From NCBI GenBank assembly GCA_963585895.1, contig OY757904.1:65146961-65210960 (forward strand): a DNA stretch of 64,000 nt. The letters run 5' to 3'. The notes beneath the pieces were generated by a model. It did not search any database, had not been told where the DNA came from, and worked only from the letters and a program-made list of their open reading frames with translations. The stretch comes from Sepioteuthis lessoniana. Lineage: Eukaryota; Mollusca; Cephalopoda; Myopsida; Loliginidae. Below are positions 46,280 to 59,055 of the stretch, in pieces (positions within the stretch are counted from its first letter, which is position 1; each line of letters begins with the position of its first letter). Made by a program: the position numbers and the translations under genes.

Positions 46280-48334
46280 TGGGGTTCAGAGAACATCCGT
46301 TCTTCCTTCTGCTCCGGTTGAGTGACACTTTTTGGTAGGGATTTCTACAAGGAAAAAATATACCACAAGTATATCATAATAACTTTAACCCAGTGAAAGA
46401 GTCTGCTTTTTTTTCAACTCTGTTTACTCGTACTCTGTTAGTCATTTACTTAAAATGTTGCTTAGCCTCGTGTTTACTATTTACAACTTTATTACTTGTT
46501 ATGCAAACACGTTTCATAATGAAAACTTTCATTAATAATTTTGATGCTTGCATGATAATTTCCGTTTCGTCAACAATCGACTCTGAAATAAAATTTCCCA
46601 AGCCCTTTGAAAAGAAATTATCAAATTGATATACGGTTATTTATTTTTGATATTTTGAAATTTAACAAATTTCCCACGAATATATATCTGAAATTCTATA
46701 TATAAATTGTCATTTTACGTGTATCTTATCAACAAATATGTATCGCCTGCACCAACGTTATGATAATTACAATGATTTTCTCGAACATTTCCAATTAGGT
46801 GATTTGAATCAATGAAAAAGGTTTATAAGGAAAATGAAACATTATTTTGGAAATTATGTTTAAATCAGTTCGACTGTTATCATTTTTGTAATAATGCTCT
46901 TTTTCAGTTTCATCTCAAATGTCACTTCATTTGTCACAAGTCTTGACTATATATGCATTTGGGTCTTGAGTTATATTTCTCAAAAAAGAATTATCTCGTT
47001 TTCCATATATTTGTCCCTTATAATATGAATGAAAGAAAAATATTTTGGAATTAAATCGTGTGGAGTGATCACTTCATACCAAATGTGACAAAGAAGCTAA
47101 ACGTCTCATTTGCATCGACTTTCAATTCAATAAATGAATGGGTAGCGTTTTTCTTTGTAAAAAAAACATCTGCACGAAAATATTCAAAATTGCATTCAAT
47201 GCCATATATATAAATCTACCTAACCACTCCTCCACGACCAGGATATGACAAAAGGTTATTTTAAGCGGAGTTCAACTGGTTTGAATTTAATGTTTTTCTT
47301 CACGTAGACTTGTTTTCTTACCAAGGTTAAGGGACCTCGCCTGTTCTACGATAGATAAAATATGTGAATTCATACTTCTCTTCAATGATATGGTGCGATG
47401 TTGTACCGTTACACACCAATTAGATCCTTGTAATCTTACACAGCACAAATAGAAGTTAGCAACGCTACCGTTTTCCAGAGGAAGTTTTTGTGCTGGTATG
47501 GTCTCGGTAACTTTTGAACTACTACCACCCGTAAACACCAAGTACCGAACGGGTTTATTGGTGAAACACTACGTTTTAAGAGTAAGTCTGATCCCTGTTA
47601 TTACCTCACCGGAGAAAAACGGATAAATACACCAAAACCCATTTTTGGTTCGTTAATACCAAAATTTATTCGCAACATTTGTAGTAATCATCGGGAAGAG
47701 TGAAAGAGCGTATGAAAACTAAGTCGATCACGTTAGCGAGGCAAAGAAAATAAAACATAGTTAGAAGAGAGAGAGGGGAGAGAAAGACCTTGAATTATCT
47801 TTCTGGTTTTCGGTTGTAGTTCTAACACGGCTTTCTCCCTTGGTTTCGTTTCCACAGCAGCGCGTAAGATGTGAGGCCCCTTTTCGGAGCCTCGGCTTTC
47901 AGCTAGGCTGGTCTTCAACTACTGTCTTTCTGTCGTCGCATCAGGCAGCAAACTAACTCTTTCCCTATTTTTTATCCCGCGCTCGATCCCACTATCGCCT
48001 TTTCCGTTTCAATTTCTCCAATCCATCAGAACTCGTTGTCGATTTGCTGCTTATGTATTTCTATTTTTAACCTGAACATCCACTGCTATCCCAGTCTAGA
48101 CTCTCCCATTTGTTTTTCGCTTTTCATATATGTTTTATTTTTTCCAGTCGTCGCGTGGTGGACCAGAAAATACCGGTAGGAAACAACGCACATAAACCGG
48201 AGTCCTTAATTAGTTCTTTATTCAAATACAATCACACGCTTTTAACCCTTAGCAAATCTAAACTACATTAGCTGATGGCCCGTTTTAAATAACCTAATCA
48301 ATCCTTTGATTTTTCTGAATAAGATCATATTATA
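46280..48334. other. Unique DNA with a repeat-like piece and a GC-richer stretch
   Basis: 47235-47280 shares ACGACCAGGATATGACAAAA and AAGCGGAGTTCAAC with the 3' part of the SINE at 38620-38670. A GC-richer stretch at 47780-48010 has an open minus frame (47733-47918) with no recognised domain. Confidence 0.4.
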
Positions 48335-48560
48335 TAAATAGCCCGGGAGACCGGAGTTTAATCCCAGGTCGAGTCATACCAAAGACTAAAAAACATGGTT
48401 CTTGATGCTTTCTTGCTTAACAATCACCATTATAATGTCTAAATTAAGAGTAAAGTGGAGCAATCCAGCGAAAGGAGTAGCACTTTCATCTACACCTCGG
48501 TATAGCAGTTAATGAAAAGGAAACATTGGAGTCACCTTCGACTACATTTGCTAACTTCAC
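48335..48560 (+). mobile_element. tRNA-derived SINE type II, copy 3
   Basis: B box GGAGTTTAATCCCAGG lies at about 48352. The body AGTAAAGTGGAGCAATCCAG and ACACCTCGGTATAGCAGT aligns with the minus strand of the copies at 38.8 and 39.1 kb. The A-box half of the head is missing or replaced by TATA-rich sequence. Confidence 0.75.
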
Positions 48561-51500
48561 TTCATATAAAATCATTCAAATTCCGCCAGATTGGCTGCTT
48601 ATAATCTGTGGGTAAAGATCAATATTTAGTGTGATTAAAGCCCATTTATTTTCTTTGATCAACGAATTGTTGCGTTCTATGTAAAAAATATTCTCATGTT
48701 GTCTTTTCTTACAAATAGATCTCTATATATAATATCAGTTATATTTAAGTAGAGAGTTGCATGGGGGATTTTTCATAAAAGTTGCCTACTTAACAAAACT
48801 GAGGATATTTTGGAAATAACACGTTCGTTAATTCACATAGATTGGTCATCAAACTTAACTCGATTGACCATTTGTTGATATACTTTCCGATAATCGTGTC
48901 AATTGTAAAAGGTTATCACTTCTTCTCGATATCCAAAAGAGAACGGACATGTTAGTCACAAAAATTCAGTTATATTTTTATGTACAACAATCTCAGAAAG
49001 AAATGATAGGTGAGGTTTTGGCGAGTCTATGTTGGAAAAGTGTCCTCCTTTCATTTATAAGATGTTGCCTTTACAATCTGAAGGGGTCACTTTAGCAACA
49101 AGTTAGCCAACATTAGTTTCTGTTGCCTTGGTCCATGCTTATTGAATGAATCTAAATCTACCACGTGATTACGTGTAGCCTCTCAACGATCTCCCATTTA
49201 AATCCCTGTATTGCTTTAGCAGCAATGAAATCTTAACCTGTCCCCAGAAATCACACCTCTATTCAGAGTCCTATGTTTTGGTGTTGGTAATTTCGTAAAA
49301 TTGCAGAATTACATTTATTATACCATAAACAGCCCGGTCGTTTTAGTCTTTTAGATCAATTTCAACTGTATTAAAATAAATAAAATGTCTCGACTAACCT
49401 ATTTTTTGTCAGTTTTTTTATCTCTGTATATATCAAAAAGCAAAAATAAAGGAAAAATATAATCAAGGCATTGTTTTAATTATAAACTTCTGTTATACTA
49501 TCAAGCAAATAAAAGGAAAAGTGAATTTTAGCGAACAGAACAGGTTTTCAATTTGTACTGCTTGAAAGCACTAAAACATTTATTCTATAGTCTTCATTCT
49601 ATAAATCCTTTTTTATATCGACGTCAAAATATATACATGGCGTTCAAAAATATAAAGCTTTTTCAGGGGAATTTCGTTAATGATATTATAATTTTAATGT
49701 ATCCACCTGTTGACCAACCAAGTCAACACTTTATTTGAATATTCCCCTGCTGGTGGACGTAATACTATTTCGACTTTTCTAATGAAGATACTCCCCTAAA
49801 AATATTAACATTTTTCTACCTCCCTGTATGCTATATTTTCTTCATTCAATTGAAAAGAATCTTCAAGATTATTGGGGGAAAAGCATGGTAATGTGAGTTC
49901 AGTTACAAGCACGAAGTGTGCACATTTTTTCCATACGTATACAACAGGAATGGAAATTGGGAAAATATTCCAGACCTCTCGTTACTGGACATATTATTTT
50001 TGGAGAATGGGGTTCAATCATTTCAATGATTCTTCCTGCTGGTACACAATTAATGAAATTTTATTATGGATATCGATCTTTACTGAGCATTTTCCGAAAA
50101 CTTTAAATAAGAGAAAACTAAAGAATGTCTTCCCGATATCTGAGATCAAGGAATAAGCCAATAATAATAAAACGTTTTTTATGGGTTCGTTTGTTTTTAT
50201 ATTATCATGTTCATATTTTTTCACTTACAAAGCTCATAGTTTTATTTCTTTATTTATTCTGCGTGTTTTTGTTTCCATTCGATTTTTTCTTGTCTCCTAC
50301 TCATTCGTATTTGTATTCACTAGAGACTGATTTATGATATATTTATATTTACTTCTGATAAACTTTGTCTGTAAGCCAATTTCTAATTTAGACAATGAAA
50401 CGAGTCAATGTTGAATTGTACAATATCATGGTTAAGATTTATGAATCAAATACGTCAACGCGTTAATTCATGCTAGGAATTTAATTCATAATGATTCAGA
50501 AAATGATTGCCCAAAAAGAAAAAAATGGCTTTGTAATATAGCTATTAATGTATTTAACCCTTTATCACGGGGGAAATTTGAAAGAGTTTTTCTGTAAACT
50601 GATATTTATATATTTTATAATCTCAAGCAATTTTCAGGTGAAAAATCAGATCAAACGTGCTATTCCTTGAAAATCTTCCCTAACAAGATGTTTACCTTAA
50701 TTTTTGGGGCAGTGGTGGGGGTATCATTTTATTGCTTTCTTTTAGCAGTAAATAAAGTTTTAAAAAATTAGGACGCGACAATTTATATTTAATACCTGAA
50801 CATTATGGATTCATTATACATCCTTTGAACAAATTTGATCAAATTATTTAAATTAATGGCATATTTTTAAGCAATGCAAAGGAAAATATTATGGAATAAC
50901 TCAGTGTTAGAGAATGGGTTAGAACGCAATACTAAAAATAAAAATAGAATTAATTCTTGCTTGTCAGTCTTAGAACTTTTGAGGCAGCCTAAATTCTTCA
51001 GGGCTGGGATTTTACTGTTTTTAAGAGTTTCTAAATTATTTGATTACCATTTCTTCGTTGCGTCTGTCCAATGTGTATTCATGTATGAATTAAATTTCTT
51101 TGAATCTATTAAAATAGTGTAAAAATACTTAAAGCGCAACATTTATCATCTAAATCTAAACAGTTTTGAGGGTTGTTAATATGTGTTCATTCACATATAC
51201 TGTTATATGCATCCCTCTATCTTTAATTGATCCAGTTTTTTATCTTCTTGTGGATATCTGATGTCTGAATGTTTGCCTTTTAAGAATAGTTATGATTAAT
51301 AAACTGAAAAAGAAATAAAGCCATTGTTAGTAACTGTTAACCTAAACTTTAATTTAATAGTAAAATAAACTAATAACTGATAAGCTACAAAACATGTTTT
51401 TTTTAATATAATAGTTGTATATTTAGTTTCAGAGAATATCTCTAAAACAAATTAGATCAAATAATGCTAATTAATTGAATAATTTTGTGTTTGTCGAATA

Positions 51501-52426
51501 GAAGAAAATATAATGGAAAAACCCAATATTGAATTATAAATTATGCAATTCATTCAGAAAATATTTGTAATTATGGAATTCAGAGACAAATAATACAAAA
51601 AGAAAGAAACAAAAAACATGTTGTGTCTTATCTGTTTATTTACATCAAGATTAAAATATAAAAATATTGAATAAACTGTGTAACATTCCATTCCCTTTTT
51701 TATCATTAATAGTTATTAATTACTTAGAAAAATATATTGAGAAACTGTAGTTTTTGCAAGAAAGGTTTTTTTATTGATTACATAATATCTATATTATGTT
51801 TTGAAAATTTAGTAAAAACTGATTGCCAGGTATCAGTGATTTAAGAAATCGACCAATAAAATCTATTGTATTAATGGCTTTAAAATCATTTTCTGTTTAT
51901 TTTCTTCAAATAATCTGTCACTTGATATTTTCTGTTTCAGTCGTAAGCTAATTATTCTCTCCCTTTGTTGTTATATACAACATAATATTAAGATATATTA
52001 AAGTGCTAACAGAATAGCCATCGTCTTAATAATACGATTGTGAATCAAATATTTAACAAATTTTGGGAAAGTTAAGAACAATTCAGCAGTTCCAGATTAT
52101 TTTTTTTATTAAGGTCGTGAAGGTGACGAACCACACATGACTGAGATATGCTATGTTCTTTTGATCCTTTCCAAGTTCTAATGATCTGATTAACCTCTAT
52201 AGTTTGAAGTACAGCCTCGAAATCCACTGTTTTAGGGTTTCTGGGTATACTTGATCATCCATGTTTCTCTTATTCAAGTGAAATTTTTTCAACCATTTGT
52301 TTACACGGCCCTTTTTCTTTTCGCTAAGAAAATATTTCTTTTGCGATGTTAAAGCCTAGTTTAAACTCATTGAGGATAACATCCCGAATTAGACTTCGTT
52401 TCTAGTTCATCTATGCGTTTTTCGAA

Positions 52427-52427
<1 letters not shown>
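48561..52427. other. Unique AT-rich DNA, 3.9 kb, almost repeat-free
   Basis: This is the longest stretch without an array or a recognised element. Open frames at 49872-50156, 50125-50337 and 50874-51122 are short, with strongly AT-driven composition. No exon could be supported. Confidence 0.45.

Positions 52428-52505
<78 letters not shown>
52428..52505. repeat. (CA)n array
   Basis: About 78 bp of perfect CA, the longest CA run here. Confidence 0.98.
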
Positions 52506-52509
<4 letters not shown>

Positions 52510-52737
52510 CAATCAATGCAAAACGTTTCAGTGCTCCAAATACCATGATATGATACCTGCCATGTTTTGAACTGCCTCAGACATTCGATGGGGACGCTTT
52601 CAACTAGAACGAACCAAAATATTTTAAAACGTTTTACTTAGCCAAGTGGAATGTACGTGACGTTATATAAATCTTTTTATCGTTTTTTTTAATAATCTGA
52701 CTTTTCGAATGTAGAATGGTTTGTTTTGGTTTCATGA

Positions 52738-53170
52738 CACATCAGCCATTGTAGGTTACTTAATACCAAATCCATCTCATACATATAAACAGTTCTATTT
52801 AAAACAATTTAGTTCAGTATAAGTACATTTTGTTTACACACAGTTAAATGTCAAGTTTGTTCTATTTCAAACAATTCAGTTTAGCATAAGTACACAGTTT
52901 ACTTCTATTTGAACCATAGATTGGACTCTATCAGGTGTTACCATTACGGGCCAGAATGGACCTGGGGTCGATGGCAATAAGGGGGTACTCATCATTTCCC
53001 AAAACTCAAGAATTACGTGAGCCTCACCATCAGATTGTTTAAAGTCATATCAGCACATTCTTTAGAAGAGTCTTATCTCTCTCTACAGATGAAGCCAGTG
53101 AATTTTTAGCCCCTTCTGGCAGGGCCAGAATATAGAATGACAATAGATAAGAAGTTGACCTAGAAATGAC
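52738..53170 (-). mobile_element. Composite SINE (type IV), copy 3
   Basis: On the minus strand, TATGACTTTAAACAATCTGA (near 53030) and CCCCAGGTCCATTCTGGCCC (near 52960) are followed by about two tandem units (52785-52925). Then comes the tail TATTAAGTAACCTACAATGG (to 52750). The order matches 21375-22009, but with fewer tandem units. The tRNA-like head is not clear in this copy. Confidence 0.72.
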
Positions 53171-53270
53171 ATTTCCACATTCAAGAATGTCTACTAATCT
53201 CGACTCCAAAAAAACTATGGAATCTGAAACAGGAGCTCATTTTGTCTGGTAAACTAAATGCCAGAAAGGT

Positions 53271-53275
<5 letters not shown>

Positions 53276-53332
<57 letters not shown>
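53276..53332. repeat. (CT)n array
   Basis: 57 bp of CT with one TTT interruption. Confidence 0.97.
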
Positions 53333-54394
53333 AACTTGTTTTAAGTTACTTGGCATCTGGCAAATTACTAATGTAATATAGCGGTCCAACGATTGCTGAC
53401 TTAGGCGCATAGATGTATGATTGACTACAAAATTTAAAAAAGGGGGACTCTCACTGTAGGTGCCAGAAACGGTCACGCATGAGAATTGGAGGATTTTTGG
53501 AAGAGCCACAGTCAGTTATTGATTAGCAGACTTACAAGAAATGATCTAAAATTCAGGGCTCCAAAATCCTTTCCCACAGTACTTGGGAAGATGTACGATT
53601 TGTACACAATATATCCCCCATTTCCTCAACTTGCGATGATCACCTCACGACTTCAAGTATTTAAGAGCCGACCAAAGAGATGTTACAACATCGAGTTTAA
53701 CGTGAGTGGGTTTTATCTGTTAGCACGTATCTGGTATTCACTTTTCTGATATGAATTTACTGTCATGTCTTCATCTTGGTTTCGGCCAACTTCTTCGCTC
53801 CCGAAACTCCACACTTTATATATCTATATTCTTAAGCCTCCAGTGTACTGGAAAATAGTTAAATTATACGACCCAATAACTTAGAAACCTGTGGAAATGG
53901 ATAACTTACATTATATAAGAGTTAGATTAACGGGTATTTTATTTTTCTACTGGTCTTCGGCAGTTCTTGTATCTTGGGTTGTAATTTCTTTTTCAGTCAA
54001 AGCTACAGCTTGTCTCAGTCGTGCACCTAGCAACAAAAAATAAGGCGTAATCGAACTGAAAAAAAAATCAGTTACTTTTATTGGACTTCTTAGGATACGG
54101 AAACCTCACTTTTCCTTGTGTAAGCGGCATTCTTTTTTCTTATTTCTTTGATTATGCGTGACTTTTTTTGTTTTTTGAATATATCGTTTTTGACTTTTGT
54201 GTTCACACTGCATTATTGAATGTATTTCCTTTATTAGGCAGTATAATCATAAATATGAAGCCCACAGTAGTAAAAAAAAAGATAAAAGAAAGAAATCAAC
54301 CTGCTGGCAGTTACAATATCACGAAATGTCCTAAAAATCAACTTTATCACTAGTTATGATATGCCGTCTAAATCGTTTAAGATAATTTATCTTT
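53333..54394. other. Unique AT-rich DNA
   Basis: The open frame at 53486-53749 (87 codons) shows no domain. Confidence 0.35.
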
Positions 54395-54625
54395 TGTTTG
54401 GTTCCGCTATTTCTTAAATGGTATTTGTTGGCTATTTAATTCAAAATCCATTTCTGTTAAGGAACCGAGGTGGTACTTTTTAATTCATAGGTTGGAGGAT
54501 ATGGAAGTTCATAACTTTTCCAAGAGTATTTGTCCAAAAGTTTACATATTAGCGCGAATGAAGTTCGAACTCGCCTACTTCGATGGAACAACCCCATCTT
54601 ATAAGTCATTATCTATGAGTCAAAT
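54395..54625 (-). mobile_element. tRNA-derived SINE type I, diverged copy
   Basis: Minus-strand B box GAGTTCGAACTTC lies near 54560. The body AAATACTCTTGGAAAAGTTA then CATATCCTCCAACCTATGAA matches the 39.96-40.2 kb copy. A weak tail TTGAATTAAATAGCCAAC lies near 54430. Confidence 0.7.
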
Positions 54626-55804
54626 AAGTAAGCTTTTTTAGTATTGCATAGGAATATATGAAATCACATAACTGTGTGTAAACAAATGATTGTTATTTAA
54701 TTGACATGAAAACTATTAAAAATTAGTTATTTTAAACAATAGAATTGCTCGCAAATTATGGATGATGAATAAGAATAGATGAAACCTGATAACTATGCAA
54801 AGAAATGAATATCACCGATCAGAAAGTTTTTTTTTTAAACATGATTATGGATAGATTATAGGTATTAGACTGATGGTTCTGACCGTGTGGCTTAGAATAC
54901 GCCGTCTGCACTCTCTGCATCAGGGAACACTTCTCAAGATTAGTCTCGCGTGCTTGAGACTAGTCTACCTCTAGTTCTGGAAGTATAGTGAGTGAGGCAT
55001 ACTTATCCACTGCCTTTACTCCCAAGACCACTCTAACTCAAAGTAATAGACATTTTTAAAGTTATATTAAATGAGCCAAATAGATTTATTTAAGATTATT
55101 CGTATTTGATTAGACCGTCAGATAAAAAAAATCATCAACGAAACAACTCTTCAGAAACAATACAAAAATGCAAATATTAATTTACAGTGAACGCAATTGT
55201 CTAACATCAAGGCATAAAACAATTATATTGTTTGATATACCGTTAATCAATCAAACATTAACATTAGAAAAATCAAATTATCTATATAGCTGCACATTTT
55301 CACTCTCATTCTTCACTATTGATTTTTCCACACATTTAATTTTTTAACTAGATTAAAAAATTTTAACGATATGCCAACAATATTTTAGGGGTGTTCGTCT
55401 TCTGAATGGATAGTTAGCATATTTTAAATCCCGTAAACATTGCCAATTTTGTTTATGTTTAAAGTTTCAATATAGTAGAGATGGTCAATAAACTATACCT
55501 AATAATATGCATTTGGTTTGTATTATCTTCGATTAAACATTTAAAAAATACTGTTTTATTTTTAATTTTTTTCGTTGAGACCTACATAAATTTTGGGAAT
55601 AATCTATCTATCTATCTATATATCTATCTATTTCAGTCAATTCATATGTCTCTATCTATCGATCTATTTCAGTCAATTCATATGTCTCTATCTATCGATC
55701 AATTTATCTATCTTAATCAGTTCATATCTTTGGTTTCTTTGTTTGATAGTAAAGCATCCATCGGTAGTTATATATTGCCAAAAACATTATTTTAGAAGTA
55801 CAGT
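54626..55804. other. Unique AT-rich DNA with (CTAT)n
   Basis: Interrupted CTAT/ATCT repeats at about 55603-55715 include two direct copies of a unit of about 36 bp (CAGTCAATTCATATGTCTCT followed by ATCTATCGATC). These give the Tyr-Leu-rich open frames. Otherwise nothing is recognised. Confidence 0.5.
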
Positions 55805-55945
55805 ACCGCTACTATTTAACACACAGCTGAGTTTCATAGCTTTTCCAAAGGTTTTAATCTGGAAAAGAATGTTATGGCACGGGAAGAGCTTGAACTCACT
55901 GATTATGATGTTGCAGGGCAGCGCATTAGTCAGGATGTCATGTTA
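55805..55945 (-). mobile_element. tRNA-derived SINE type I, 5' part
   Basis: The minus-strand head has TGACTAATGCGCTG (A-box region, near 55928) and GAGTTCAAGCTC (B-box region, near 55890). The body TTGGAAAAGCTATGAAACTC then GTGTTAAATAG follows. The 3' tail is absent. Confidence 0.65.
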
Positions 55946-56019
55946 ACATACCTCAGCTTTTCCCTCTCTCTCTTTCTCTTTCTATCTCTTTCTCTTTCTC
56001 CCTCTTTCTCCACATAGAA

Positions 56020-56022
<3 letters not shown>

Positions 56023-56107
<85 letters not shown>

Positions 56108-56176
56108 TCACATACACATATATATATATATATTTATATAGGATATCTCTATCTAACTATCAAAAATGCTAAAAGA

Positions 56177-56255
<79 letters not shown>
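56023..56255. repeat. Clustered (TA)n arrays
   Basis: TA blocks lie at about 56023-56106 and 56180-56255, with a short ACATACACA link. Confidence 0.96.
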
Positions 56256-56257
<2 letters not shown>

Positions 56258-56387
56258 TATTATTCGGTCCAATTAAACCAGAGTGGGGGGGAATTTCGTC
56301 AGGACAAAAAAAAAACATTCAAGAGTGAACATTTATATTTTCCTGGTAAAGAGCTCAATGTGACTGACATTACAGTGCAATAATTTC

Positions 56388-56521
56388 TTTAAGAAAAAAC
56401 AAAACTGGTCACATTAGGATTATACATTTATTTCCATCCATTTGATTTTATCAAACAAAAACACATAACAGGATGGAAATAAATGTATGATCCTAATGTG
56501 ACCGGTTTTGTTTTTTCTTAA

Positions 56522-56522
<1 letters not shown>
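56388..56522. repeat. Palindrome with 52-bp arms
   Basis: The left arm (56388-56439) and right arm (56471-56522) are inverted repeats differing at two of 52 positions. They are separated by a 31-bp spacer. Each arm contains GGTCACATTAGGAT or its complement. The block can form a long hairpin. TA arrays flank it closely on the right and, about 130 bp away, on the left. The right arm resembles 23394-23445. Confidence 0.93.

Positions 56523-56523
<1 letters not shown>

Positions 56524-56592
<69 letters not shown>
56524..56592. repeat. (TA)n array
   Basis: About 68 bp of TA immediately after the palindrome. Confidence 0.97.
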
Positions 56593-56594
<2 letters not shown>

Positions 56595-57620
56595 ATATCT
56601 ATCAATATTTAGTAAATATACTATTTCCTATAATTAATTAGGACAATGTAGTGTCTCTTAGAAAGTCTGATATCTTAGTTGCTGTTGAATTTCTCAGAAA
56701 TCAAACGTCAGCAAAATTCTTTATGGTTAATAACTTTTGCTTGTTTTCCGCGAAAACACAAACTGAGAAATGCATGTCTGATCACGAAGACATGTTTTTG
56801 TCTCTGTCGCTTTCGTTTTCTTTTTTTGTTAGTTTTTTTTTTTTTTATTTTTTTTTTTTTTTTCAATTTCTTCATCTTTGGATATGCTCTTCTTTCTTTA
56901 CATGCTCCATATTATTCTTTGCTCTTTGCACATCATTTTTCCTCGTTTTATTTTTTAATGTTTTCTAAGTGGACAAAGATGTATAAAATTCCAGTACAAC
57001 TGCCTCCAAAAATTGACTATAAAATTTCTAGTAACAACTGAATCGAATTTTTTTGTTTCTTTTGCTCAAAGGAGCATTTGGTGCTGTCAAAGATACGTTG
57101 TCTTTTTATTGTCACTCCAAACGAAACTGCCTAAAACATTTCCACTCAAATATTAAAAGCAATTTTAAAAGCAGAGTAAATTTTACCAAGAGCAAAATTT
57201 CTTTTTGTTGCAGATGTTTATATATTTGAGAAAAAAATGTTATTCATTTCCTGCCAAACAATATATGATTTTAAAAAGAACATTTCTAAATTCTCTTAAA
57301 ATCCATTTTCGACGCGCTCTTTTTACAAACAAAAAATAAAAATACAATTCCATTAGTACAATAAGCATATGACGAAGCAAAATTTTCTCTGCTTAAAAAG
57401 CTAGATTTGTAATATTTTTTAAGATGTAGCCCCAGACGAAATTCAAAAATATTGTTTGAAATTATTCTCTATTTCTAATTCTCTGTCGGAAGAGATAGAT
57501 TGTTACAATTTACAAATGACTGCTATATAAATAGGCATAATTAGCAAAAAAGATGCAACTGATAACAAACAACATTTGAAAATATAAGTACTTACAATGA
57601 AAACTGCAGAGAATTCGTGA
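56593..57620. other. AT-rich DNA with a long T-rich tract
   Basis: T-rich tracts at about 56820-56866 give Phe-rich open frames. No other feature was seen. Confidence 0.45.
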
Positions 57621-57630
57621 ATATATATAT

Positions 57631-57744
<114 letters not shown>

Positions 57745-57910
57745 TATTAGCGAGTTGAATGTGGGTTTTCATGAATCCAAAGAAAGATTTCTTTTCATCT
57801 CAGGCCGTTTTAATGCAATAAGGGATTACATTGAATTTAATAATTATTTTCTCGTTTAAATAAGAGAGCACGATTTGTGTGTAGAGATTATTACTTAGAA
57901 TCATACGTAG

Positions 57911-58068
57911 AAACACACACGTGTGTATGTGAGTGTGTGTGTGTGTGTATGAGTGTGACGGTTTGAATACACACAAACACACACACACTCACACACACAC
58001 TACTACACACAACTACATACACATACACACAGACACACACACACAACTAAACACACACAAACACATGC

Positions 58069-58140
<72 letters not shown>
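57911..58140. repeat. (TG)n, (CA)n and (TA)n block
   Basis: TG-type repeats at 57918-57955 face CA-type repeats at 57968-58062 across a short unique spacer, so they form a loose inverted pair. TA follows at 58066-58140. Confidence 0.93.
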
Positions 58141-58143
<3 letters not shown>

Positions 58144-58822
58144 AACTGAATAATCCTTCTCAAATCATTGTAATCCCTCATAATCTGAAATATTCACTCT
58201 TATATTCTTCCGTCTACGAAAGGAGTTCTCTCCTAAGTAGTGCTACCTTGAAATAAGTCTCCAACATGGTCAGTCTTTACTAGCAAGGACAGAATATTAA
58301 TGATAGATGAAGACTCCTTCTGCCCATGAGTAAAGAAAATGCATGCAGCAAACTGGTAAATGTCTGCATACGTCACTACACCTCGATGGCCAAATGCCAT
58401 TTTCAAGAAAAAGGCTATTTGATGAAAATATCTTACAGGACATGTATACATTATGGTGTAATAGTCCCCCACTCTCATACAATATGAATACCATTCTTCT
58501 CTCAGTCTTAATGGTTATCAGTTATTGCCAAAAAGACGCAAGATTAGTTGCCGTTCTGCCAGTAATGATTCTCTACTAGTTTGATTATTTGGCAAATAAT
58601 AAAGGAATCCAGCATACCCAAGAATTAGGGGCTAGAAGGCAGTTGAGCTAAAAACCTTCTTTAAGCCGTTGAGAGATCATGTTTTGCATCGTACGAGTTA
58701 CCTAACCACGCTACTTACAAGACAAACCCGGTTACAGCACTTTAATCATGGGTTTTTTCGACAATGAAAAGGTTAGAACTGAGTTATTTAGTATCTGGAG
58801 TGCTTTCGGTAGGGACCTAACG

Positions 58823-58824
<2 letters not shown>
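58141..58824. other. Unique sequence with a possible SINE head on the minus strand
   Basis: Minus-strand TAGCGTGGTTAGGTAACTCG near 58700 resembles an A-box region. The following body was not matched to the other SINEs. Confidence 0.3.

Positions 58825-58857
<33 letters not shown>
58825..58857. repeat. (TA)n array
   Basis: 33 bp of TA. Confidence 0.96.
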
Positions 58858-58859
<2 letters not shown>

Positions 58860-59055
58860 TTTTTTTACATTTCAAATAAGTTCTGTTTCGTAAAACACAA
58901 ACACATTTCTTGTAAATTGCTAAGTGATCATTTGTCTCAAACGTTGAAACCCCCAATTGTATATATATATATATTTTTTTCCCCTGACAGATGATTGTCG
59001 TATATCGTCGGCATGAAACCAGTGATCGCAGATAAACAACCATGCTATTATATAT

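Noticed and set aside
47733-47918. Minus-strand 61-codon frame in a GC-richer stretch
   Set aside because: Charged, low-complexity composition with no recognised motif. I also found no long terminal repeats that would make it part of an LTR element.
56651-57041. Phe-rich overlapping frames
   Set aside because: They are generated by a T-rich tract; no signal peptide or membrane protein can be supported.
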